Source: Paenibacillus sp. FSL H8-0048 (lineage in GTDB: Bacteria; Bacillota; Bacilli; Paenibacillales; Paenibacillaceae). Taken from it: a stretch of DNA of 64,000 nucleotides. Positions 45,145 to 52,558 of the stretch are shown piece by piece (position 1 is the first letter of the stretch; each line of letters opens with the position of its first letter). The stretch covers positions 6,262,001-6,326,000 of the forward strand of contig NZ_JBBODF010000001.1 in NCBI RefSeq assembly GCF_038002825.1, read 5' to 3'. A program made the translations under genes and the position numbers. A model generated the notes under the pieces. It saw only the letters and a list, made by a program, of their open reading frames with translations, was not told the DNA's origin and did not search any database.

Positions 45145-45651
45145 ATGAGTAAAGTAGCTTTTCTGCTTGCCAATGACTTTGAAGATTCTGAAATGAAGGT
45201 TCCTTACGAAGAAGTTTTACAGGCAGGACATCAGGCAGAAATCATCGGTCTGAAGAAAAATGAGACCCTGCTCGGCAAACAAGGGAGCGTATCCTATGCC
45301 GCCGATAAAGCGGTCAGCGAGGTCACAGCGGAAGAGTATGATGCGATAGTCATTCCAGGCGGATCTTCGCCGGAGAATCTCCGTCTTGACCCGGATGTTC
45401 TGCAATTCGTGAAGGATGCTGACCGTGCAGGCAAGCCGATTGCCGCGATCTGCCACGGCCCGCAGATTCTGATCAGTGCTGAACTGCTGCAAGGCCGCAC
45501 CCTTACCTCCTATCCGCCGCTGAAGGATGATCTGATCAATGCCGGCGCGGAGTTCAAGGATGAAGAGGTCGTCGTAGACGGCAACTACATTACTTCACGC
45601 ACACCCAAGGATGAGCCCGCTTTTGTGCGTGAGCTGCTTAAGGTGTTGTAA
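45145..45651 (+). CDS. DJ-1/PfpI-family protein (general stress type)
   Basis: 168 residues from the ATG at 45145, 11 bases after AAAGGAG; the ATG at 45136 is too close to it. The nucleophile elbow AAICHGPQ carries the Cys and His of the PfpI/Hsp31 class, and YDAIVIPGGSSPENLRLD precedes it. Such proteins are glyoxalase/deglycase-like or cysteine peptidase-like stress enzymes, cytoplasmic. Followed by an uncharacterised gene 59 bases later, probably co-transcribed. Confidence 0.9.
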   Translation: MSKVAFLLANDFEDSEMKVPYEEVLQAGHQAEIIGLKKNETLLGKQGSVSYAADKAVSEVTAEEYDAIVIPGGSSPENLRLDPDVLQFVKDADRAGKPIAAICHGPQILISAELLQGRTLTSYPPLKDDLINAGAEFKDEEVVVDGNYITSRTPKDEPAFVRELLKVL

Positions 45652-45710
45652 TACATGAAATACATGCATAACCCGTTTGGCATAATACAACTTTATGGGA
45701 GGGATTTACA

Positions 45711-46172
45711 ATGACAAGAAGAATCCAGGCCTATTTCAGTACAGAAGATGCAGCGGAAGGTGCTAAGACTTCTTTGATTCCTTACGGTGTAGACGGGATT
45801 GAGGTGTCGGCTTTAACCGACCCATTGGATAATGGAGTAAATAACCGGCGTAACATTCTGATTCCGCTGGGGTCCACCAATACTGCTTCAACAGGTGCCG
45901 GGGGCGTGTACGCTGCCGGAGGTGCAACGGGTATGGGTTCCGGTGCGGCCATTGTCCCCGCAGTTGCAGCAGATGATAATTTGAATCGTACGGATGAAGT
46001 ACGTGCCGATGAAGTACGTACGGAGGGCGAAGTGCATAGAGGGGAAGAGCTGACAAGCAGCGACCTGGAGCACCTGCATTATGTCATGGATCTCAAGGTA
46101 GCCGATAATCATTACAACGAGGTTGTTGAGGTGCTGCGCGGCAAGCAGGCCTATGTAGAGATTTTTGATTAA
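45711..46172 (+). CDS. Uncharacterised protein with split conserved ends and a Gly/Ala-rich middle
   Basis: 153 residues; GGGAGGG ribosome site. The N-terminus (RRIQAYFSTEDAAEGAKTSL) and C-terminus (LHYVMDLKVADNHYNEVVEVLRGKQAYVEI) look like the two halves of a small alpha/beta domain, separated by a Gly/Ala-rich stretch and an imperfect repeat DEVRADEVRTEGEV. I recognise no characterised family; it could be a stress-related protein like its neighbour. A terminator follows. Confidence 0.65.
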   Translation: MTRRIQAYFSTEDAAEGAKTSLIPYGVDGIEVSALTDPLDNGVNNRRNILIPLGSTNTASTGAGGVYAAGGATGMGSGAAIVPAVAADDNLNRTDEVRADEVRTEGEVHRGEELTSSDLEHLHYVMDLKVADNHYNEVVEVLRGKQAYVEIFD

Positions 46173-46210
46173 AAAGGCAAGCGGAATCACTGCCGGTATA
46201 CAGTTCATTT

Positions 46211-46250
46211 CAGCTCCAGCCCTCTGGTATAGAGAGGCTGGAGCTGTTTT
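46211..46250 (+). terminator. Terminator after the 45711 gene
   Basis: CAGCTCCAGCC pairs with GGCTGGAGCTG, inner CTCT/AGAG, and TTTT follows. Confidence 0.85.
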
Positions 46251-46461
46251 ATATGCAGCATAAAAGAGAGGACGGCAGGATAGGTGTAGACAGGAGCATG
46301 GGGATGGTGTAACCTATGGATTAGCATGACAGCGGGGATTTGAACGGCTTGGTGAAACGCTTTCTTTTCTGTAATGCAACTGTAACACTACATACATGAT
46401 TCCTTAATATAGCGTGTTTATAATAGAAGCATGACCCCCTTTTTTATAATATATGATGATG
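46251..46461. other. Intergenic stretch with -10-like elements, no gene
   Basis: Contains TTATAATA at 46428-46435 and TATAAT at 46446-46451 close before a terminator, but no open frame with a ribosome site. A very short transcript ending at the terminator is conceivable; I see no other feature. Confidence 0.35.
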
Positions 46462-46495
46462 GACCTGCAGCAATCGGCTGCAGGTCACTTTTTTA
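46462..46495 (+). terminator. Orphan terminator upstream of the hisS leader
   Basis: Perfect ten-base stem GACCTGCAGC / GCTGCAGGTC with a five-base loop and a T-rich tail. It insulates the hisS promoter from upstream transcription. Confidence 0.8.
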
Positions 46496-46522
46496 TTTTA
46501 AAGGTTCACACTAATTCAATCC

Positions 46523-46551
46523 TTGACTTTAGCGCAGTGGTTCAGTAGAAT
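46523..46551 (+). promoter_or_regulatory. hisS-aspS promoter
   Basis: TTGACT (46523-46528), 17 bases, TAGAAT (46546-46551), just upstream of the T-box leader. Confidence 0.75.
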
Positions 46552-46559
46552 CTAACAGT

Positions 46560-46925
46560 ATAGGTAAGTTTATATTGTTTTGATGACGGGACCAAGTAAT
46601 CCGTAACCCACAACCCCAGAGAGGAATCCCGCAGATCATGGCTGTCGTCCAGGTAAGAAGGACCGTATACTGATCCGCAAGGCTGTAAGGATTCTGTTGA
46701 TGAACGGACGAATGACCTCCCCGAGAACGCACGGCGAACGCAGGCAGCAGGATTGCCTACAGTCAGTAGCCGGATGCGCGTAGGCGGGCGTTAACCGCTT
46801 AGAGCGGAGCTTAGGCAGAGCAAGTTGCTAAGCCCGGAATGTGGGTGGTACCACGGGTGAATTATTGGTTATGATAATCCCTCGTCCCTGTTTGTAATTG
46901 AACAGGGATGAGGGATTTTTTGCTG
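46560..46925 (+). promoter_or_regulatory. T-box riboswitch controlling hisS-aspS
   Basis: Stem I elements are present: AAGTA near 46593, AGAGAGG near 46617, and CCGAG followed by a likely specifier CAC (46730-46732, His). The T-box sequence GGGTGGTACCACGG (46843-46856) contains the UGGN that binds the tRNA 3' end, and a long terminator (46877-46922) precedes the gene. Uncharged tRNA-His should stabilise the antiterminator and switch the operon on. N of UGGN is U here. Confidence 0.9.
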
Positions 46926-46956
46926 TTTTTAGGGGTTATTTTCAGGAGGGATAGGC

Positions 46957-48216
46957 GTGGCTAAAGAAAGATTCGAGAAACCAACAGGTACACAGGATGT
47001 GCTGCCGGGTGCAGTAGAGAAATGGCAGGTCGTGGAGGCCAAGGCAAGAGAGCTGTGCCGCCGCTTCAATTACCGGGAGATTCGTACCCCGCTGTTCGAG
47101 CACACCGGGCTGTTCGAGCGCGGAGTCGGCGAAACAACGGATATTGTAGAAGGTGAGATGTATACCTTCAAGGACAAGGGCGACCGTGATCTGGCGCTTC
47201 GTCCCGAAGGGACAGCAGGCGTGGTACGTGCGTATGTCCAGAACAAGCTATACGGTGAGCCGGATGTCAGCAAGCTGTATTACATCGGACCGATGTTCCG
47301 TTATGAACGTCCGCAGGCCGGCAGATACCGCCAGTTCCATCAGTTCGGCATCGAGGCCTTCGGCGCGGTGGACCCGGCGATTGATGCTGAAGTCATCTCA
47401 CTGGGGTACCAGTTCTATATTGATCTGGGGCTGAAGGATGTGCGGGTAGAGCTGAATTCGGTCGGCAACGCGCCGAGCCGTGCGGCTTACCGCGAGAAGC
47501 TGCTGGATTTCCTGAGACCGATGAGAGAGAGCCTGTGCAGCGACTGCCAGCGGCGGATGGAGCGCAACCCGCTGCGTGTGCTGGACTGCAAGGTCGATCA
47601 GGACAAGTTCGGCGGAGCGCCTTCTATTCTGGATAGTCTGGATGAAGAGTGTACAGAGCATTTTGCGAAGGTGAAAGGTCATCTTGATGTGATGGGTGTG
47701 GAATACAGCATCAACCCACGCCTGGTGCGCGGCCTTGATTATTACACGCATACGGCGTTTGAGTATAAAGCGGCAGGCATTGGCTCCATTGACACGGTGG
47801 GCGGCGGCGGCCGGTACAACGGTCTGGTCGAGGAGATCGGCGGGCCGGATCAGCCGGGTATCGGGTTCGGGATTGGCCTGGAGCGGATTCTGCTGATTCT
47901 GGAGAATCAGGGTGTCGAGCTGGAAGCGGCGAAGCCGCTGGATGTGTACTTCGTTGCACTGGGCGAAGCAGCAGATCTGGAGATTACGAAGCAGCTGTTC
48001 CGTCTGCGCAGCCTGGGCTTCTCTGCGGAGCGCGATTACCTGGGACGCAAGATGAAGGCGCAGATGAAGTCGGCGGACCGCATGTCAGCCCGGTATACGG
48101 CGATTCTCGGTGAAGACGAGCTGAATAACGGCGTCATCGCGCTCAAGTCGATGGAGACCGGCGAGCAGCGGACGGTGAAGCTGGACGAGCTGGCAGAGGC
48201 GCTGATTCAGAATTAA
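46957..48216 (+). CDS. hisS: Histidyl-tRNA synthetase
   Basis: 419 residues from a GTG after GGAGGGA. Class II motifs are present: motif 2 with MFRYERPQAGRYRQFHQFGIEAFG, the His-specific LVRGLDYYTHTAFE, and motif 3 GIGFGIGLERIL, plus a C-terminal anticodon-binding domain. Charges tRNA-His; under the T-box upstream and followed by aspS 50 bases later. Confidence 0.98.
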   Translation: MAKERFEKPTGTQDVLPGAVEKWQVVEAKARELCRRFNYREIRTPLFEHTGLFERGVGETTDIVEGEMYTFKDKGDRDLALRPEGTAGVVRAYVQNKLYGEPDVSKLYYIGPMFRYERPQAGRYRQFHQFGIEAFGAVDPAIDAEVISLGYQFYIDLGLKDVRVELNSVGNAPSRAAYREKLLDFLRPMRESLCSDCQRRMERNPLRVLDCKVDQDKFGGAPSILDSLDEECTEHFAKVKGHLDVMGVEYSINPRLVRGLDYYTHTAFEYKAAGIGSIDTVGGGGRYNGLVEEIGGPDQPGIGFGIGLERILLILENQGVELEAAKPLDVYFVALGEAADLEITKQLFRLRSLGFSAERDYLGRKMKAQMKSADRMSARYTAILGEDELNNGVIALKSMETGEQRTVKLDELAEALIQN

Positions 48217-48266
48217 GCGAGCAGGCGAGCATATGTAATTTTAAACATGAAGGGGTAGGATATAAG

Positions 48267-50045
48267 ATGACCAGAAGTCATAACTGTGGCCAATTAACGA
48301 CAGCGAGCATCGGTGAGAAAGTAACATTGAACGGTTGGGTGCAGACCCGCCGTGACCTTGGAGGCGTGCTGTTCATTGATCTGCGCGACCGCACAGGGAT
48401 TGTACAGATTGTATTCAACCCTGACTATTCCGGTGAAGCGCTGCAGATTGCCGATAAGGTACGCAGTGAATATGTGCTGTCCGTGACGGGTACTGTGGTT
48501 AAGCGCGATGAGGAGACCATCAACCGCAATCTGCCGACCGGTGAGATCGAAGTGCAGATTACAGACATCGAAGTGCTGAATGCGGCTAAGACACCTCCGT
48601 TCTTCATCGAAGACGGGGTGGAAGTAGACGAATCCCTGCGCATGAAATACCGTTACCTGGATCTGCGCCGTCCGGAGATGCACAAGACGCTGCTGCTTCG
48701 TTCCAAGTCGGCTAAGATCTTCCGCGATTTCCTCGACAATGAGGGCTTCATCGATGTAGAAACGCCGATTCTGACCAAAAGCTCGCCGGAAGGCGCACGT
48801 GACTATCTCGTGCCAAGCCGTGTGCATGAAGGGGAATTCTTCGCGCTTCCGCAGTCGCCGCAGATCTACAAGCAGCTGCTGATGGTTGGCGGCATCGAGC
48901 GTTATTACCAGATGGCCCGCTGCTTCCGCGATGAGGACCTGCGCGCTGACCGCCAGCCAGAATTCACACAATTCGATATTGAGACCTCGTTCATGCCGCA
49001 GGATGAGCTGCTGGCGATGATGGAGAAGCTCATGCAGCGCCTGCTGAAGGAGACGGTGGGAGTAGAGGTATCCGCACCGTTCCAGCGGCTGACGTATGCC
49101 GAAGCAATCGGCAAATACGGCTCTGACAAGCCGGACCTGCGCTTTGGCCTGGAGCTGGTAGAGATGAATGATATCGTGGCTGAGAGCGGTGTGAAGGTGT
49201 TCGCTTCCGTGATTGAGAAGGGCGGGGAAGTGAAATGTCTGAACGCCAAGGGCTGCGGCACATGGACCCGTAAGGAGATTGACGATCTTGGACCATATGC
49301 TGCCCGTTACGGGGCCAAGGGTCTGGCCTGGATTCAGGTCAAAGACGGCGAGTTCAAGGGACCGATTGTGAAGTTCTTCTCCGAGGAAGAAATCGCTGCC
49401 GTGAAGGAGCGCACAGGTGCCGAGGATGGCGACCTGCTGCTCTTCTCCGCTGATACCAAGAAGGTGGTAGCCGATGTGCTTGGTGCTCTGCGTCTGAAGA
49501 TTGGCCGTCAGCTTGGTCTGATCGACGACAGTGTGTTCAAATTCGCCTGGGTAACGGAATTCCCGCTGCTCGGCTACGATGAGGATCAGAAGCGTTATGT
49601 GGCTGAGCATCACCCGTTCACACGCCCGATGGATGAAGACCTGCATCTCTTCGATACCGATCCGGGGGCCATCCGCGCACAGGCGTATGACCTGGTGCTT
49701 AACGGCTACGAGGTAGGCGGTGGTTCCCAGCGTATCTACAAGCGTGACGTTCAGGAGAAAATGTTCAATGCACTCGGCTTCTCGCAGGAGCTGGCTTATG
49801 AGAAATTCGGCTATCTGATGGATGCCTTTGAATACGGCACGCCTCCGCATGGCGGCATCGCGTTTGGCTTCGACCGTCTGATTATGCTGCTGGCGGGCCG
49901 CACGAACCTGCGTGAGACCATTGCCTTCCCTAAGACGGCAAGTGCAACGGACCTGCTGATGGATGCCCCATCCCCGGTGGATGCGGGACAACTGGAGCAG
50001 CTGCACATCAAGCTGGCACCGAAACCGGAGAAAGAAAAGAAATAA
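48267..50045 (+). CDS. aspS: Aspartyl-tRNA synthetase
   Basis: 592 residues. N-terminal OB fold (VTLNGWVQTRRDLGGVLFIDLRDRTG), class II core with FLDNEGFIDVETPILTKSSPEGARDYLVPSR, a bacterial GAD insertion domain and motif 3 GIAFGFDRLIMLLAG. Length and the insertion are those of bacterial AspRS. Co-transcribed with hisS. Confidence 0.98.
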   Translation: MTRSHNCGQLTTASIGEKVTLNGWVQTRRDLGGVLFIDLRDRTGIVQIVFNPDYSGEALQIADKVRSEYVLSVTGTVVKRDEETINRNLPTGEIEVQITDIEVLNAAKTPPFFIEDGVEVDESLRMKYRYLDLRRPEMHKTLLLRSKSAKIFRDFLDNEGFIDVETPILTKSSPEGARDYLVPSRVHEGEFFALPQSPQIYKQLLMVGGIERYYQMARCFRDEDLRADRQPEFTQFDIETSFMPQDELLAMMEKLMQRLLKETVGVEVSAPFQRLTYAEAIGKYGSDKPDLRFGLELVEMNDIVAESGVKVFASVIEKGGEVKCLNAKGCGTWTRKEIDDLGPYAARYGAKGLAWIQVKDGEFKGPIVKFFSEEEIAAVKERTGAEDGDLLLFSADTKKVVADVLGALRLKIGRQLGLIDDSVFKFAWVTEFPLLGYDEDQKRYVAEHHPFTRPMDEDLHLFDTDPGAIRAQAYDLVLNGYEVGGGSQRIYKRDVQEKMFNALGFSQELAYEKFGYLMDAFEYGTPPHGGIAFGFDRLIMLLAGRTNLRETIAFPKTASATDLLMDAPSPVDAGQLEQLHIKLAPKPEKEKK

Positions 50046-50121
50046 ATCAACTATGGACTGACGGGGCGCACCAATAGAGCAGAGGGACGTCCCGGAAGCC
50101 TTGCCCAAGGAGGCTGGCATC

Positions 50122-50880
50122 ATGCTGAATCAGTTCTCGCGTACGGAGCTGGCGATCGGGCCGGAGGGCCTGGAGATTATGAAGAACAGCACAGTGGCTG
50201 TGTTGGGGATCGGCGGAGTCGGCGCCATGGCGGCGGAAGCGCTGGCCCGGACCGGCATCGGCCGGATTATTCTGATTGATAAGGATTCGGTGGATATTAC
50301 CAACATCAACCGCCAGCTTCATGCGCTGACCACGACCATCGGCCAGAATAAAACGGATCTGATGGTAGACCGCATCAAGCTGATCAACCCGGAATGCGAA
50401 GCGATTGCGCTGAATATGTTCTACACCGAAGAGACGTATGAGGAGCTGTTCAAATACAAGCTGGACTATGTAATTGACGCTTCGGATACGATTATTTATA
50501 AGATTCACTTGATCAAGGAATGTCTGGCCCGGAAGATCCCAATGATCTCCAGTATGGGTGCGGCCAACAAGATGGACCCGACCCGCTTCCAGGTCGCCGA
50601 CATCTCCAAGACCAGCATGGACCCTATTGCCCGGGTGATCCGCACCAGACTGCGCAAGGAAGGCATTAAGAAGGGCGTGAAGGTGGTCTTCTCCACCGAG
50701 AAGCCTGTGAAGCCGCGCGAGGATGTGACGGAGCAGATCGTGCCTGCGAATGCGCCGGACCGGCGCAAGGCGAAGCAGCCTCCGGCCAGTACTTCTTTTG
50801 TACCCCCTGTAGTCGGCCTGATTATGGTCAGTGTAACGGTACGGGATTTGCTCGAAACGGGCGGCATTACATTTGAATGA
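50122..50880 (+). CDS. tcdA: tRNA threonylcarbamoyladenosine dehydratase TcdA
   Basis: 252 residues from the ATG at 50122, with AAGGAGG at 50107-50113. ThiF/E1-like Rossmann fold with GIGGVG (29-34), DKDSVDITNINRQLHA, and the second half of the adenylation site. Cyclises t6A37 in ANN-decoding tRNAs to ct6A. Downstream of aspS as yrvM is in Bacillus. A terminator follows. Confidence 0.95.
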   Translation: MLNQFSRTELAIGPEGLEIMKNSTVAVLGIGGVGAMAAEALARTGIGRIILIDKDSVDITNINRQLHALTTTIGQNKTDLMVDRIKLINPECEAIALNMFYTEETYEELFKYKLDYVIDASDTIIYKIHLIKECLARKIPMISSMGAANKMDPTRFQVADISKTSMDPIARVIRTRLRKEGIKKGVKVVFSTEKPVKPREDVTEQIVPANAPDRRKAKQPPASTSFVPPVVGLIMVSVTVRDLLETGGITFE

Positions 50881-50892
50881 ATGCTATCAGGT

Positions 50893-50932
50893 AAAAGGGT
50901 GTGTAGCCGGCTTCCGGCTATATGCCCTTTTA
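50893..50932 (+). terminator. Terminator after tcdA
   Basis: AAAAGGG with GCCCTTTT as outer pairs and TAGCCGG/CCGGCTA as the inner stem. Confidence 0.85.
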
Positions 50933-50985
50933 TTACGGAGATATACATGGCATCCTATGAGAAGAACTTAAGTGGAGGTTGTAAC

Positions 50986-52287
50986 ATGAAATCGAATATT
51001 TGGCGGAATAGTGTGGGAATGGAGCCGGGCGACAACTGGAAGCAGGAATGGGCGGCCGGTATCCTGTCGTATTTCGCTTCGGTATATATTGTAATGGTTA
51101 ATGCGGCGATCCTGGCAGATGCAGGCATGCCGCTGCGGGCCGGGATGGTTGCCACGCTGCTGACAGCGGTGACGGGCTGTCTGCTGATGGCTTTTGGCGG
51201 CAAAACGCCGATTATCGTCGTCCCGGGCATGGGGATCAATGCCTTTTTCACCTATACGCTGGTGCATTCTATGAAGCTGGATTGGCGCGAGGCGCTGGCG
51301 GTGGTGGTGGTGACCGGGGTGCTGTTTGCCATTGTGGCCTTCACCTCGCTCTACCGCATTCTCAGCGATGCGATTCCCCATAATCTGCAGCATGCGATCA
51401 CCGTCGGCATCGGGCTGTTCCTGACCTTCATCGGCCTGCAAAAAAGCGGGATTGTCATTGCCCACGCCACCACCTTCGTCGCCATCGGGCATTTCAGTGA
51501 TCCTGCGGTCATTACCTCGGTGGTGACGCTGCTGCTGGCGCTGGTGCTGTTCATCCGGGGCACACGCGGCGGTCTGCTGATCAGTATGCTCGTGGGCACA
51601 GGTCTTGCCTATCTGCTGGGGGCCGCCCATGCGCCGAAGAATACAGAGCCGGGACATGTGTTCAGCGGTTACGGCAGCGTGTTCGCCAGTATGGACTGGA
51701 GCGGCTTCGTCAGCCTTGTCTTCTGGATTGCCGTCTTCCTGCTGCTGCTGATTGTGGTGTTTGAGAATATCGGCCTGATCTCTTCCCAGACGCTGATGGC
51801 AGGACGTCCGGAACGCTTCAAAAGCAGTCTGCGGGCGCTGTCGCTCGCCAACATCGCGGCAGGTCTGTTCGGCAGCAGCCCGGTGGTCGCCGCTGCCGAA
51901 TCCACCGCCGGAATTGCGGCAGGAGGCCGCTCCGGCTTAACTTCACTCGTCACCGGCCTGCTGTTCGGGGCGACCTTCCTGTTCATCCCGCTGCTGGCTT
52001 ATGTGCCGGACAGCGCGATTGCGCCGATTCTGATCGTAATCGGCGGGCTGATGGTGCAGAATGTGCGCGAGATGGATCTCGGCGACATGACGGAGCTGTT
52101 CCCGGCCTTCCTGGTCATGGTGATGATTCCCTTCACCTACAGCATCGTGGACGGCATGGCGTTTGGCTTCATCACCTATCCGCTGGTGAAGCTGGCTACC
52201 GGCAAAGGCAAAGAGGTTCCTCCTGCCTTGTACGGTATTGCCGGGCTGTTCATTGCGAACTTCGTGCTGCATGCGCTGATGGGCTGA
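50986..52287 (+). CDS. NCS2-family (AzgA-type) purine permease
   Basis: 433 residues from the ATG at 50986, with GGAGGT six bases upstream; the frame is open to 50881 but without a better start. About 12-14 hydrophobic segments, with the AzgA opening (TELVAGILTYFAS-like AAGILSYFASVYIVMVNAAILADAGMP) and MTIVVPGMGINAFF-like segment, and VVAAAESTAGIAAGGRSGLTSLVTG in the middle. AzgA/PbuG proteins import guanine and hypoxanthine or adenine. No purine riboswitch is visible upstream. Confidence 0.88.
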   Translation: MKSNIWRNSVGMEPGDNWKQEWAAGILSYFASVYIVMVNAAILADAGMPLRAGMVATLLTAVTGCLLMAFGGKTPIIVVPGMGINAFFTYTLVHSMKLDWREALAVVVVTGVLFAIVAFTSLYRILSDAIPHNLQHAITVGIGLFLTFIGLQKSGIVIAHATTFVAIGHFSDPAVITSVVTLLLALVLFIRGTRGGLLISMLVGTGLAYLLGAAHAPKNTEPGHVFSGYGSVFASMDWSGFVSLVFWIAVFLLLLIVVFENIGLISSQTLMAGRPERFKSSLRALSLANIAAGLFGSSPVVAAAESTAGIAAGGRSGLTSLVTGLLFGATFLFIPLLAYVPDSAIAPILIVIGGLMVQNVREMDLGDMTELFPAFLVMVMIPFTYSIVDGMAFGFITYPLVKLATGKGKEVPPALYGIAGLFIANFVLHALMG

Positions 52288-52409
52288 CGGCTAAGGTGGA
52301 AGGGGGGCTCCTTTTCCCTCTTCCTCTTCCTCTTATCCGCAGCTTGGGCAGTTGCTAGAAATATATGGCTTTCCCTATCCTGTTGTGATAAGATGGACTG
52401 CTCACACAA

Positions 52410-52556
52410 CTTAAGGTGCATGCTTCCGAAGCGAGTTATGCTCGTAGTGATTCAGGAAGCGAATGCCCGCAAAACTAAGCGTATGCTTTCGAAGCAGTTT
52501 TGCGCGAAGAAAAGTCGGGTGAAGTAGCGCTCGCAAAACTTTTAGGAGGTAACTGA
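52410..52556 (+). promoter_or_regulatory. helD leader with mutually exclusive pairings
   Basis: GCAAAACT occurs at 52469-52476 and 52533-52540, and its complement AGTTTTGC once between them at 52496-52503. The middle segment can pair with either copy, and the second copy is next to the ribosome site AGGAGGT. Two imperfect repeats around the palindromes TGCTTCCGAAGC (52421) and TGCTTTCGAAGC (52484) lie in the same stretch. Looks like a regulatory leader; the ligand or factor is unknown. Confidence 0.5.
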
Positions 52557-52558
52557 AA

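Noticed and set aside
48294..50123. 609-codon open frame antisense to aspS
   Set aside because: Mirror of a high-GC coding gene; the sense protein is a complete AspRS and the antisense has no family motifs.
50892..50985. Possible purine riboswitch before the AzgA-type permease
   Set aside because: The structure is an ordinary terminator of tcdA; no conserved purine aptamer core could be found.
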